Assembly: GCF_009826895.1 (NCBI RefSeq)
Contig: NZ_WUMV01000003.1
Coordinates: 553,501-617,500 of the forward strand
DNA: 64,000 nt
Origin: Stappia sediminis
GTDB lineage: Bacteria > Pseudomonadota > Alphaproteobacteria > Rhizobiales > Stappiaceae
Direction of reading: 5' to 3'
Part shown: piece by piece, positions 27,253 through 36,311 of the stretch
How the letters are laid out: each line of letters opens with the position of its first letter
Position numbering within the stretch: position 1 is the first letter of the stretch
The notes under the pieces: model-generated
Told to the model about the DNA's origin: nothing
Databases searched by the model: none
Seen by the model: the letters and a program-made list of their open reading frames with translations, nothing else
Translations under genes and position numbers: made by a program

Positions 27253-29253
27253 TCAGGCCGCGCGCACGCCGTCCAGGAAGATGCGGACTTCCTCGCGAAT
27301 CACCTTCGCCTGCTCGTTGAGGAGCAGAGAAAGACGCTCGACTTCGTTGCCGGACCGGCGGGCATGGTTGCCGGCACCTGCTACCGCATCCATCGCGGCC
27401 GCGCCCTCGCTGGACGAGCCCGAGGCATTGGCGACATTTTCCGAGATCGAGAAGACCGCAGCGTTCTGCTGTTCCACGGATGCGGCGACGGCGGCGGCGA
27501 TATCGTTCATCTCGTTGATGATCGCGGTCACGTCGTCGATTGCCGAAACCGCATTGGCGGAGGCGATCTGGATCGCCTCGACCTGCTGGGCGATATCCTC
27601 CGTCGCGGTCGCCGTCTGGTTTGCCAGCCCCTTCACCTCCGCCGCGACGACGGCAAAGCCCTTGCCGTGCTCGCCCGCGCGCGCCGCCTCGATCGTGGCG
27701 TTGAGCGCCAGGAGGTTGGTCTGGTTGGCGATATCGCGGATGAGGCCCATGACCTGGCCGATCTTGTCGGCGGTGGACGAAAGTTCGGACATGGAGGCCG
27801 CCGTCTGGCGCGCGCCTTCCACGGCCCGGCTTGCCACGGCCGTCGACTTGCCGGCCTGGGCGGAGATTTCGGTGATGGAGGCGGCTAGCTCTTCGGTGGC
27901 CGAAGCTGCGAGCGTCACGTTTTCCGCCGCAATGCGGGCAGCAGCTCCCGCGCGTTCCGCTTCGCCGGCGACATTATCGGAGGCGCTTTCCACTTCGTGG
28001 GAGGCGCGCGAAAGCTCCTTCGCCGCGCCGTCGAGGCTTGAGAGCGCCTTTTCCACCGTTGCGTCGAAGCCGGAAATCAGCCCTTCGAGCCGGCGCACAC
28101 GCTCGTCGCGTCCGGCGTTTTCCGCCTCGCGTTCGCTGGCAAGGCGCTGCCGCTCAAGGGCGTTGTCGCGGAAGATTGCGACCGTGCGGGCCATGGCGGC
28201 AAGCTCCGTCTCGCCTTCGCCGGAGGGCAGCTCCACATCGGTGCGCCCCTGCGCCAGCGCCTCCATCGCCGCCTGCAGGCGCTTCAGGGGATGAGTGATC
28301 GAGCCGCCGATCAATGCGCCCAGGCCGGCGACGAGCACAAGCACGGTAAGCATTACGCCGCCGACCAGATAGGTCGCCCGGGAACGGATTTCAGCCAGTG
28401 ATTTCGCGGCCTCGGCGGCGCCGGCGCCGGCGTTTTCCTTCAGCCGGTCCAGCGCGGGCGGCAGATTGGCGAAGGTTGCCAGGATCGTGGCGCGCAGTCC
28501 CGACCGGACACTTGTCGCCTTCGCATAGTCGGCGAAAAGCTCGCGGTATTGCGCCATGTTCTCGCCGATGAATTTCTTCGCATCGTTCGGGATGTAGGCG
28601 CGCTCCAGCAGTTCCTCGAATTTCGCGAATATCTCGTCGAATTTCGAGGTCGCCTCTTCCCCGCCGCCCAGCGCGAAGTCCTTTTGCGCGCCCTGGATCT
28701 GGATGACGGCGCGAACCATCTTCTCGAAATCCGGGTTGGAGCCGAACTTCAACTCCTCGGCGATGCGCGCTTCCACCGCGCCCGAGCTTTCTGCAAGGGC
28801 GGCACGAAGGCCGTTTTGGGCGTTGAAGCCGAGCGTGGACTGAATATCGTTCAGTTCGGCGAAGGCCGTCTCGATGGTATCGAAGCTTGAGTGAAGTTCC
28901 CTGATGGCGGCCACGCTCGCAGGATCGTCCACGAGCGCGGAAGTTCGGTTCACCTCGAAGCGGGCGTTCACGAGAAGTTGCTCAAACGCCTCGCGCGAAG
29001 CTTCCCCCGGCGACAGGAGGTAGGTTTTTTCGGCGATTTCGAGCTGGCCGCCGATTTCGGCAAGTTCGCGCGCACTTGAATCAAGCGTGGAATAATGTTC
29101 TGCCTCGGCAAAGGCCGCGCCAACGCGTTCCTGGCTCCACCAGAACACGCCGGCGACGGTGACGAGACCCACGAATGTAATGACGCCTAGCGCGGCGATG
29201 CGCGCGCGTACGCTCATGCGGCCCAAAAGGCCGGAATTCTTATTGATTTGCAC
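27253..29253 (-). CDS. methyl-accepting chemotaxis protein (HAMP + MCP signal domain)
   Basis: A 666-aa chemoreceptor. One transmembrane helix at about residues 19-40 precedes a helical periplasmic sensor (about 41-280). A second helix at about 285-308 ([23 protein letters not shown]) leads into HAMP ([19 protein letters not shown]). The cytoplasmic antiparallel coiled coil has its tip at [33 protein letters not shown]. No C-terminal CheR/CheB pentapeptide is visible. The ligand is unknown. It lies alone, without che genes nearby, and ends at its own terminator. Confidence 0.95.
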   Translation of the reverse strand: MQINKNSGLLGRMSVRARIAALGVITFVGLVTVAGVFWWSQERVGAAFAEAEHYSTLDSSARELAEIGGQLEIAEKTYLLSPGEASREAFEQLLVNARFEVNRTSALVDDPASVAAIRELHSSFDTIETAFAELNDIQSTLGFNAQNGLRAALAESSGAVEARIAEELKFGSNPDFEKMVRAVIQIQGAQKDFALGGGEEATSKFDEIFAKFEELLERAYIPNDAKKFIGENMAQYRELFADYAKATSVRSGLRATILATFANLPPALDRLKENAGAGAAEAAKSLAEIRSRATYLVGGVMLTVLVLVAGLGALIGGSITHPLKRLQAAMEALAQGRTDVELPSGEGETELAAMARTVAIFRDNALERQRLASEREAENAGRDERVRRLEGLISGFDATVEKALSSLDGAAKELSRASHEVESASDNVAGEAERAGAAARIAAENVTLAASATEELAASITEISAQAGKSTAVASRAVEGARQTAASMSELSSTADKIGQVMGLIRDIANQTNLLALNATIEAARAGEHGKGFAVVAAEVKGLANQTATATEDIAQQVEAIQIASANAVSAIDDVTAIINEMNDIAAAVAASVEQQNAAVFSISENVANASGSSSEGAAAMDAVAGAGNHARRSGNEVERLSLLLNEQAKVIREEVRIFLDGVRAA

Positions 29254-29369
29254 AGCGGGAGCCCTTGAGGATCTGGTTGACCTGACCGGCAGATTGCCTG
29301 CCAGCGGTTAAGGACTGTTCAACGGGCGGCGCTCATCTTCATGGCGTTGATGCCAAATCTTTCGCCACG

Positions 29370-30299
29370 GTGCTGCGAATACTCGAGACGAGACAGGTAA
29401 ACGAATTGAGAAACTTGCTGGTTGCCGCTTCGCCCGCCATTTTCGTGCTGTTGTGGTCGACGGGTTTTATCGGCTCGAAGCTTGGCGCGCCCTATATCGA
29501 GCCTTTCGCCTTCCTCAGCGTGCGCTTCGCGATCGTCCTGCCGGTCCTCTTTGCGATGACGCTTGCCATGCGCCGAACATGGCCCGCGACGTTCTCGGAC
29601 TACCTGCATTGCCTCGTCTCCGGTGCCTTGATGCACGGCGTCTATCTCGGCGGCATCTTCTGGGCGATAGACAACGGCATGCCGGCCGGCATCTCGGCGC
29701 TCGTCCTCGGCCTGCAGCCGCTTCTCACCGCGCTGATCGCCGGTCCCGTGCTGCATGAAAAGATCGACGCGAAACACTGGGTGGGCCTTGCCGCCGGCGG
29801 AGCGGGGCTCGCCCTCGTCCTCGGCCCGAAGCTGGGGCTGGCCGCGAGCGGCATTTCGGCGGTCACCATCGCCGCCTGCATCGTCTCGGTCGTCGCCATG
29901 TCGGCGGGCGCGGTCTACCAGAAGCGTTTCGTCTCCAAAATCGATCTTCTGCCCGGCACCACGCTGCAATATGCCGGCGCGCTCCTGATCACGATTCCCA
30001 TGTCGACTTTCGAGAGCTGGGAAATCACCTGGTCGGGCGATCTGATCTTTGCGCTCGCCTGGTTGATCTTCGTGCTGTCTATCGGCGCGATCCTGCTGCT
30101 CATGTATCTTATTTCGCAGGGAAGCGCGGCACGCGTCGCGGCCCTTTTCTACCTCGTGCCGGTGGCGACGGCGGTGGAGAGCTACTTCCTCTTCGACGAG
30201 ACGCTCTCCGCCGTGCAGATCGCCGGCATGGGGCTTGTCATCGCCGCACAGATCCTGATCCAGCGCGGGGCGATCACCTTGCGGCGGCGTCAGGCATGA
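29370..30299 (+). CDS. EamA/DMT-family transporter
   Basis: A 309-aa inner-membrane protein with about ten hydrophobic helices in two EamA repeats (first from AIFVLLWSTGFIGSKLG, second from VTIAACIVSVVAMSAGAVYQKR to GMGLVIAAQILIQ). Members export amino acids and other small metabolites; the substrate is unknown. The listed start is a GTG at 29370; TTG codons at 29406 and 29415 are alternatives closer to the first helix, so the first 12-15 residues are uncertain. Its end overlaps the end of the convergent YihY gene by 26 bases. Confidence 0.88.
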   Translation: MLRILETRQVNELRNLLVAASPAIFVLLWSTGFIGSKLGAPYIEPFAFLSVRFAIVLPVLFAMTLAMRRTWPATFSDYLHCLVSGALMHGVYLGGIFWAIDNGMPAGISALVLGLQPLLTALIAGPVLHEKIDAKHWVGLAAGGAGLALVLGPKLGLAASGISAVTIAACIVSVVAMSAGAVYQKRFVSKIDLLPGTTLQYAGALLITIPMSTFESWEITWSGDLIFALAWLIFVLSIGAILLLMYLISQGSAARVAALFYLVPVATAVESYFLFDETLSAVQIAGMGLVIAAQILIQRGAITLRRRQA

Positions 30300-31161
30300 T
30301 CATGCCGCGCCGCTCGCGCAACAGCCCGCGTTCGCGCAGGATCGCGGCGTTGAGTTCCCCGCCGAAGATGAACAGAAGCGCGATCAGGTAGAGGAAGATG
30401 ATCGCCGTCATGATGCCGGCAAGGCCCGCGTAGGTGGAAACGTAATTGGCGAAGCGCGCCAGATACGTGCCGAAGCCGATGCCGGCGACGAACCACAGGA
30501 GAAGCGTCGCCAGAACGCCCGGCAGCATGTCGAGGAACTGCCTGCGTCCGTAAGGCAGCAGCGCGTGGGCAAGCATCAGTCCGGCGGCCGTCAGCACCGT
30601 CGCAATGACGTAGCGCGACAGATCGAGGCTCGTCTGAAAATCCGCGATCCAGGGCGTATATTCCACCGCCCATTCCAGGAAAAGCGGAGCCAGAACCACG
30701 AGGAAGGAGAAGGCGATCAGCACGAGCGAGCCCAGGAACACGAAGGCGATCGACTGGAGCCTGAGCCAGAGGAAAAAGCGTGTGTCGTTGAGCCTGTAGG
30801 CACGGTTGAGCGCGGTCCTCAGCGCCTCCACGCCGTTTGAGGCGAACCACAGCGAGACGACGACGCCGAGCGTCAGGATGTCGCCGCGCGGGCGCGTCAG
30901 CACCGTCTTTATCTCCCGCGAAACGGGTCCCGCCACCCGTTCCGGCCACGTCTCGAACAGCATGGCGGCGATCCTGTCGGCCATGTCGCCCAGTCCCATG
31001 AAGCCTGTCAGCGCGGCGATGAATATGAGGAAGGGGAAAAGCGCCATCAGCACCGAAAGCGCCACATGGCTCGCCATGGCGAAGCCGTCGTCCTTGATGA
31101 GATGGCCTATCGCATCCACAAGGACGCGATAGATGAAAATCGCATAGGCCGACAGGTTCAT
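30274..31161 (-). CDS. YihY/UPF0761 family inner-membrane protein
   Basis: A 295-aa membrane protein of the YihY (formerly RNase BN) family, with six hydrophobic segments and the family's GFAMASHVALSVLMALFPFL and NYVSTYAGLAGIMTAIIFLYL motifs. The early RNase BN label is known to be wrong and the role remains undetermined. The start at 31161 (MNLSAYAIF) is chosen for the strong GGAGGG ribosome site six bases upstream rather than the ATG 17 codons earlier. The gene tail overlaps the convergent EamA gene. Confidence 0.87.
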   Translation of the reverse strand: MNLSAYAIFIYRVLVDAIGHLIKDDGFAMASHVALSVLMALFPFLIFIAALTGFMGLGDMADRIAAMLFETWPERVAGPVSREIKTVLTRPRGDILTLGVVVSLWFASNGVEALRTALNRAYRLNDTRFFLWLRLQSIAFVFLGSLVLIAFSFLVVLAPLFLEWAVEYTPWIADFQTSLDLSRYVIATVLTAAGLMLAHALLPYGRRQFLDMLPGVLATLLLWFVAGIGFGTYLARFANYVSTYAGLAGIMTAIIFLYLIALLFIFGGELNAAILRERGLLRERRGMIMPDAAAR

Positions 31162-31351
31162 CGCTTCCCTCCGCAATTGCCCAATCGGACCATCCGCCCG
31201 GCGAAAGCGCAAGCCGCTGCGGCATTTGAGAAACTTTATTACTCCGCCACCCGGCTAAAAGAACTATTGCTTCGCACCTGCCGCAGGTTATTGTGTGCGC
31301 TGCACCATTGATCGGACATACGTGTGCTCAGCATGCGAAACGGAGAAATTC

Positions 31352-33037
31352 ATGTCGCTTGCCACCGACCACGGCCCGCTTTCAGGAGAGACCCCGCTGA
31401 ACGAGCTGACGGCGAAGGCCGTGACAAGCCTCGATGCGCTTCTCGACATTGCCGCGAAGCGTGTGGCGCAGAAGGTTCGCGACGGCGAGCGGATATCGTC
31501 GGCGAAGATGGAGAGCGAGCAGCGCGCGACCCACGGGCTTGCCTGGCTTGCGACCTATGTGGAAGCGTTGAAGCAGCTTGACGCATACGCGAAGCGCCTG
31601 CGGGAAGCCGGAAAATTCGGCGAGACGGAAGAGCTTATCGTCCGCCTCGGTTTCGCGGAATACCTGGCGCAGGTCTTCGGCGGCATCCCCATGAACCAGG
31701 GCGAATTCGTGCGCCTTGCCGACCTCGGGATCACGGCGTCCGAAGCCGCGAACACGCAGACGCCGGAGATCGGCGAACTGATCGCGACCGGCAATATGCC
31801 GGAAATCCGCGCCCGGCTTGCAAGCCTCATCAAGGATCAGGAAGGTTCATCCACCTTCGGCGATACCGGCCTTGACGAGACCTACGAGCAGATCCGCGAC
31901 GAGATGCGCCGCTTCGCCGCCGACAAGGTCGCGCCATACGCCCACGAGTGGCACCTGAAGAACGATTATATCCCGCTCGAAGTCATAGAGCAGATGGCCG
32001 AGCTTGGCGTTTTCGGCCTGACGATCCCGGAGGAATACGGCGGGCTCGGCCTTGGCAAGGAAAGCATGTGCGTCGTCTCCGAGGAGTTGAGCCGGGCCTA
32101 TATCGGCGTCGGCTCGCTCGGCACGCGGTCGGAAATCGCTGCGGAACTGATCCTTGGCGGCGGCACGGACGAGCAGAAGGCGAAGTGGCTGCCGAAGATC
32201 GCCTCAGGCGAAGTGCTGCCCACGGCCGTCTTCACGGAGCCCAACACCGGTTCCGACCTTGCCTCGCTCAAGACGCGCGCGGTGCGTGACGGCGACGTGT
32301 GGAAGGTTTCCGGCAACAAGACGTGGATCACGCACCCCGTGCGTGCCGACATCATGACGCTGCTTGCCCGCACCAACCCGGATGAGCCCGGCTACAAGGG
32401 CCTTTCCATGTTCATCGCCGAAAAGCCGCGCGGCAGCGATGAGGATCCCTTCCCGGCGAAAGGCATGTCGGGTGGCGAGATCGAGGTGCTCGGCTACCGG
32501 GGCATGAAGGAATACGAGATCGCCTTCGACGGCTTCGAGGTGGCGCATGAAAACCTGCTCGGCGGCGTGGAGGGGCAGGGCTTCAAGCAGCTCATGCAGA
32601 CCTTCGAGGGCGCGCGCATCCAGACGGCGGCACGCGCGCTCGGCGTGGCGCAGGCGGCACTCGATGTCGGGCTTCGCTACGCGCAGGAACGCGTGCAGTT
32701 TTCCAAGCCGCTGATTTCCTTCCCCCGCGTTTCCGACAAGCTGGCGATCATGACGGCGGAAATCATGATCGCGCGCCAGCTCACTTACTTTTCGGCGTGG
32801 GAGAAGGATTCGGGAAGGCGCTGCGATCTTGAAGCCGGCATGGCCAAGCTTCTCGGCGCGCGTGTCGCCTGGGCGGCGGCCGACAACGCGCTGCAAATCC
32901 ATGGGGGTAACGGCTTCGCGTTGGAGTATCCTGTCTCGCGTCTCCTGTGCGATGCCCGCATCCTCAACATTTTCGAAGGGGCTGCGGAAATCCAGGCACA
33001 GGTGATCGCGCGAAGGGTTCTGGAAACACGCGGGTAA
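31352..33037 (+). CDS. mcd: acyl-CoA dehydrogenase, probable (2S)-methylsuccinyl-CoA dehydrogenase
   Basis: A 561-aa flavoprotein, longer than ordinary acyl-CoA dehydrogenases (about 380-400 aa) because of an N-terminal extension of about 170 residues containing HGLAWLATYVEALKQL and GGIPMNQGEF. That extension, with GYRGMKEYEIAFDGFEV in the core, is the pattern of Mcd of the ethylmalonyl-CoA pathway, which oxidises methylsuccinyl-CoA to mesaconyl-CoA. Core motifs are TEPNTGSDLASLKTRA (FAD/substrate), YAQERVQFSKPL, and IHGGNGFALEYPVSRLLCDARILNIFEGAAEIQ near the C-terminus. The start at 31352 follows CGGAGAA by six bases. No other pathway gene is in the window. Confidence 0.85.
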   Translation: MSLATDHGPLSGETPLNELTAKAVTSLDALLDIAAKRVAQKVRDGERISSAKMESEQRATHGLAWLATYVEALKQLDAYAKRLREAGKFGETEELIVRLGFAEYLAQVFGGIPMNQGEFVRLADLGITASEAANTQTPEIGELIATGNMPEIRARLASLIKDQEGSSTFGDTGLDETYEQIRDEMRRFAADKVAPYAHEWHLKNDYIPLEVIEQMAELGVFGLTIPEEYGGLGLGKESMCVVSEELSRAYIGVGSLGTRSEIAAELILGGGTDEQKAKWLPKIASGEVLPTAVFTEPNTGSDLASLKTRAVRDGDVWKVSGNKTWITHPVRADIMTLLARTNPDEPGYKGLSMFIAEKPRGSDEDPFPAKGMSGGEIEVLGYRGMKEYEIAFDGFEVAHENLLGGVEGQGFKQLMQTFEGARIQTAARALGVAQAALDVGLRYAQERVQFSKPLISFPRVSDKLAIMTAEIMIARQLTYFSAWEKDSGRRCDLEAGMAKLLGARVAWAAADNALQIHGGNGFALEYPVSRLLCDARILNIFEGAAEIQAQVIARRVLETRG

Positions 33038-33095
33038 ATTGCATTATTGAATAATTGATTGTAGAATTTTGTGTCAATAACTTTAGAGGCAAACA

Positions 33096-33977
33096 ATGGA
33101 CCGACGCCTGAATTTTTATTTCTATCAGATTGTTAACAATAGGCAGGGCGCTTTAAGCTTACCGCAGTGCCTGGCGGAGATCGCCGAAACTCCCCCTGGA
33201 GCGCAAAGAGAGATAGCCGTCACGCGCGAATACGTGATGAGGCTTGAACGATTTGACGAAGCTCACGGACTCATCCTTGGCGAAATGTTGCGTAAACAAG
33301 TTGTAAATTTTCCAGCAAGAGTTCCAGCCGACGGCTTGGCTACACCATTGGCACTTCAAGGCGCAGGGCTAGGCCATAATTCAGTTTTTATATATAAACC
33401 AGAAGAAGATCTTTTAATTTACGAGCGAAACAGAAATGGGGTTAGCGTTAATCGCTTCTTGCAATACTTAAGGGGACAGGTAAATGGCATTGAATTCTCA
33501 GCGCTTCCAGTTCTTACCGTGGATTCGTTAAGAATGTTAACTGAAAATCAGCCCACCAAGCTTTCATTAAAAATTTCAGAACCAGAAAATCTTGAAGTAT
33601 TCGAAAACCAAGCTCTATCTCCTCTGCAATCAATTGCTAGAGTAAAAGAATTAACAGGAGGGTCTTACGTCAATATCGAATTTGGTGTAGGTCGGGAGCG
33701 CGTAGATCTGAACAAAAGAAATATAATAAACATTGTTAGAAATATGCTAAGAAATAAAGAAAATGATAGCGGTGGAATAAAAAGTATCAAAGCAAATATT
33801 AGGGACGAAGCTGGGCAAACCACCCCACTTGATTTTATTAATGCTCACCTAAAATATTTTGAGGATCTGGATTTGCCAGACAACGATCCAGAGGCGGTAT
33901 TCGAAGAAAAAATTAATGCGGCGAGGCGAGCGCTTGAAGAGAGATATGAGGAATTCGCACAACAACAGAGATTATGA
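33096..33977 (+). CDS. uncharacterised soluble protein, first gene of the AT-rich islet
   Basis: A 293-aa protein I do not recognise with confidence. It begins MDRRLNFYFYQIVNNRQ and has no signal peptide or membrane helix. The N-terminal half has alternating strands around LGHNSVFIYKPEEDLLIYERNRNG; the C-terminal half ends in a charged helix (PEAVFEEKINAARRALEERY). The overall look is of the roughly 300-aa soluble proteins carried as accessory genes in bacteria, some filed under DUF6731-like headings, but I cannot confirm a family. An AGAGG ribosome site lies seven bases before the ATG. Its TGA overlaps the next ATG (ATGA), so it is translationally coupled to the membrane protein. Confidence 0.85.
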   Translation: MDRRLNFYFYQIVNNRQGALSLPQCLAEIAETPPGAQREIAVTREYVMRLERFDEAHGLILGEMLRKQVVNFPARVPADGLATPLALQGAGLGHNSVFIYKPEEDLLIYERNRNGVSVNRFLQYLRGQVNGIEFSALPVLTVDSLRMLTENQPTKLSLKISEPENLEVFENQALSPLQSIARVKELTGGSYVNIEFGVGRERVDLNKRNIINIVRNMLRNKENDSGGIKSIKANIRDEAGQTTPLDFINAHLKYFEDLDLPDNDPEAVFEEKINAARRALEERYEEFAQQQRL

Positions 33978-34426
33978 TGATTAAATTCGTTGAAAAACAC
34001 ACTTGGGCAACAGGATTGATAACAATTGTTGCACTAGTGATTTTTCGCGAAAATATCGTAGATAAACTAAGCGAACACAAAGAATACATCAACCTTGCTG
34101 GGTTGATTTCTTATTGTTCTTCGCTCGGAGGTTTATTGGCGTCATTTATTTTTGCATTCTACGCTGTGATTATTGCGTATCCAAATAGGTTCTCGTTGAG
34201 AATAAAAAAAATGAAGGCTTATGAGCAATATAAGAGATATTGCCTTCAAGCGGTATTGGTCGGATTAGTATTCTCATTTATTTCATTATTTGTAGTATCT
34301 TACAAATTAGACCCATTTAGTAATTTTATTGATTATTTAATATTTTCAATATGGATGGGATTTTTTATTTCTGCTTTTGCTTTAGGATGTCGGGCAATAT
34401 TAGGGTTCTTTATTATTGTACAATAA
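33974..34426 (+). CDS. uncharacterised four-helix membrane protein, second gene of the AT-rich islet
   Basis: A 150-aa protein with four predicted membrane helices: about 11-25 (WATGLITIVALVIF), 49-69 (GLLASFIFAFYAVIIAYP), 91-110 (LQAVLVGLVFSFISLFVVSY) and 120-148 (DYLIFSIWMGFFISAFALG onward). A basic cytoplasmic loop RIKKMKAYEQYKRY joins helices 2 and 3. It starts on an ATG overlapping the stop of the soluble partner (a second ATG follows immediately). No family is recognised. Its stop codon lies inside the palindrome TATTATTGTACAATAATA. A tight two-gene unit of a cytosolic protein plus a small multi-spanning protein recalls sensor-effector defence modules, but that is analogy only. Confidence 0.85.
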   Translation: MMIKFVEKHTWATGLITIVALVIFRENIVDKLSEHKEYINLAGLISYCSSLGGLLASFIFAFYAVIIAYPNRFSLRIKKMKAYEQYKRYCLQAVLVGLVFSFISLFVVSYKLDPFSNFIDYLIFSIWMGFFISAFALGCRAILGFFIIVQ

Positions 34427-34504
34427 TACTGACCCATCGCGTCGACCCGCCAAGGCAGGCCAGCGATTGGGGACCCGAAACCTGCAGAAGCTCTCCATCC
34501 AGAA

Positions 34505-35131
34505 TCAAGGCTGATGCGGGTGATAGGCAAGTTGCCTTTCGACCGCGCCTTGCGAAAACACGCCGTTTCCGAAAATGACCTCGCCCGCGGCAAGCGTGAG
34601 CCCGCGCGCCCGGCCCTGGCCTTTCAGCACGCCGCCGCGAAAGTCCGGGTCGGGGTCGGTATGGGGCGCTCCCGCGCCAAGCACACAGTCCTGCACGGCG
34701 ATTGGCCCGAGGATCTGGCTGCCCGAACCGAGCCTGCAATTCCCCATGACCGATGCACCGGAAATATAGCGGCCCCTGTCTCCGATCTTGATCGATGCAT
34801 CCGCACGGTCGACCTTGGCAAGAAAACCGCCTTCTCCGAAATGATTGTGGGAACCGATGACGATGTCGCCTGCTTGCGCAACGATTCGCGTGCCCGAATG
34901 GAGCGTGTTCCCGTCCCCCAGTTCCAGCGTGCCCGCGTCGGCGCATTCCAGCGCGACATTGGGGTGGATCACGTTTCCATGGCCGAGGCGTATATTGCGC
35001 GAAATCAGGGTGGAAAAGGGATCGAACAGGATCGTTCCCCTGTCGATGAGGGCGGCGGTTTCCCCGATTTCGAGAAATCCGAATTGCCTGCGAACGGCGT
35101 CAAGCCGCGCAATCTCTTTGTCTGAAAGCAT
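34505..35131 (-). CDS. left-handed beta-helix (hexapeptide repeat) protein, acyltransferase-like
   Basis: A 208-aa protein built of hexapeptide repeats ([LIV]-G-x4 pattern) over most of its length: IRLGHGNVIHPN, LELGDGNTLHSGTRI, IVIGSHNHFGEGGFL, IKIGDRGRYISGASVMGNCRLGSGSQI. This forms a left-handed beta-helix, as in trimeric acyltransferases and gamma-class carbonic anhydrase-like proteins; no clear catalytic histidine set is evident, so the activity is unassigned. The start MLSDKEIARL at 35131 is chosen at the edge of the fold; the frame stays open another 36 codons into a repeat-bearing stretch, and no good ribosome site decides between them. Confidence 0.75.
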   Translation of the reverse strand: MLSDKEIARLDAVRRQFGFLEIGETAALIDRGTILFDPFSTLISRNIRLGHGNVIHPNVALECADAGTLELGDGNTLHSGTRIVAQAGDIVIGSHNHFGEGGFLAKVDRADASIKIGDRGRYISGASVMGNCRLGSGSQILGPIAVQDCVLGAGAPHTDPDPDFRGGVLKGQGRARGLTLAAGEVIFGNGVFSQGAVERQLAYHPHQP

Positions 35132-35223
35132 TTCCTGAACCGTACTTGATTGGACGGACTTAGATGGTGCTGGACGATATCCTGGCTCACTTGGGGTTTC
35201 GTAAACGAAGGTGAACGGATTGC

Positions 35224-35286
35224 CACCCTCACCCGGCACTGGTGTGCCGACCTCTCCCTTGGAGGGAGAGGGCCGGGGTGAGGGTG
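35224..35286. repeat. nested intergenic palindrome (CACCCTCACCC ... GGGTGAGGGTG)
   Basis: Outer arms CACCCTCACCC (35224-35234) and GGGTGAGGGTG (35276-35286) enclose an inner CCTCTCCCT/AGGGAGAGG stem. This is the shape of a dispersed alphaproteobacterial intergenic repeat. It lies just 5' of the hexapeptide gene and downstream of the hydrolase, both on the minus strand. Confidence 0.7.
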
Positions 35287-35332
35287 ATTTTCAAATTCGC
35301 AGCACCGGGTGACGGTGAAATACCCCAATCCC

Positions 35333-36115
35333 TCACTCGTGCGCGGTGTTCTCGCGGATGATGCGGATGATCTCGCGCGGCGCTTCCAGGTGGGGCATAT
35401 GGCCGACACGCTCGAACACATGGGTCGAGATCACGCCCGGCAGGCGGTGGGCCTGGCGGGTCGGCAGCACCCGGTCCTGCGTGCCCCAGACAACGCGGAT
35501 CGGCATGCCAAGCTCCGCCAGATCGTCGACCGGCAGCATCTTCTGCACCTTTCCGTCGATGATTTCCTCCGCGATCTTCATCAGCGCCTCGTTCGCGCCT
35601 GGCACCTCGCGCATTTCCGCGACATGGCGCGAAAGCATGCGCGGCAGGTCGAATTCCCAGCCGAAGAACTGCTCCAGAAGCACTTCCAGTTCGTGCGGAT
35701 TGGCGGCTGAGGCATAGCGGCGCAGAAGCTTGTGGTTGATCTCCGGACCGAATCCGCCCGGCGCAAGCAGCGTCAGGCTGGCGACCCTTTCAGGCGCCTT
35801 CAGCGCCATGAGGGCCGCAACGGCACCGCCCATGGAATGGCCGACAAGATGCGTGCGCGACAATCCGAGTTCGCCAAGCGAGGCAAACACCGCCTTTGCC
35901 GCCACATTGGCATTTCCGATAACCGGCCAGTCGATTGCCTTGCCGTGTCCGGGCAGGTCGAAGGCGATGGTTCGCCGCTTCGCTTCGAAGGCTGCCTGCA
36001 CCGATGTCCAGGTCAGCGAATCTCCGCCGAAACCATGCAGGAAGATGATCGGCGCGCCGCCGCCCGTTCCCCTGTCGACATGGGGCAGCATTCTCGCCTC
36101 TGTCTTGGTGTCCAT
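35333..36115 (-). CDS. alpha/beta-fold hydrolase
   Basis: A 260-aa serine hydrolase. The oxyanion HGFGGDS, the nucleophile elbow GHSMGGA, the acid in VVWGTQDRVLP and the catalytic His in VGHMPHLEAP make a complete triad. It resembles the C-C bond and ester hydrolase branch; substrate unknown. The start MDTKTEARM at 36115 is preferred because GGGGAG lies six bases upstream; an ATG two codons earlier overlaps that site. It is divergent from the sugar kinase across a palindromic repeat. Confidence 0.85.
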   Translation of the reverse strand: MDTKTEARMLPHVDRGTGGGAPIIFLHGFGGDSLTWTSVQAAFEAKRRTIAFDLPGHGKAIDWPVIGNANVAAKAVFASLGELGLSRTHLVGHSMGGAVAALMALKAPERVASLTLLAPGGFGPEINHKLLRRYASAANPHELEVLLEQFFGWEFDLPRMLSRHVAEMREVPGANEALMKIAEEIIDGKVQKMLPVDDLAELGMPIRVVWGTQDRVLPTRQAHRLPGVISTHVFERVGHMPHLEAPREIIRIIRENTAHE

Positions 36116-36132
36116 CTGCATCTCCCCGATCT

Positions 36133-36181
36133 AGAGCGCTTTCCACGAAAGCGGGATCGCTTTCGTGATCGGAATTCGCTC
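36133..36181. repeat. intergenic palindrome AGAGCGCTTTC...CGCTCC with CACGAAAGCG stem
   Basis: A perfect 10-bp stem CACGAAAGCG-GGAT-CGCTTTCGTG at 36144-36167 is flanked by imperfect outer arms AGAGCG/CGCTC. A related element with the same GAAAGC/GCTTTC core lies at 46225-46290. Confidence 0.7.
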
Positions 36182-36311
36182 CAGGCCCAATATTCCCTTT
36201 CTTTGGCATGTCGGGGGAAAAAGCGCGAGAGGGTTGAAGGTCGCATTCGCCTTGACATGTCCTCGCGGCAACGACATGGATCGCCTTAAATCGGTTGAAA
36301 AGGGAAGAGCA

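Larger units (their letters stand above)
33038..34430. other. AT-rich two-gene islet between convergent core genes
   Basis: Base composition drops abruptly after the mcd stop and recovers near 34430; the second gene is especially AT-rich and uses codons such as TTT, ATT and AAA that neighbouring genes avoid. The islet contains two coupled genes, no integrase and no transposase. Short palindromes lie near its edges: ATTATTGAATAAT at 33043-33055 and ATTATTGTACAATAAT at 34412-34427. Horizontal acquisition is inferred from composition. Confidence 0.8.

Noticed and set aside
33096..34426. Islet genes as a Kiwa system
   Set aside because: Gene order is reversed relative to kwaA-kwaB and no DUF4868 motif is visible in the soluble protein; only the general layout agrees.
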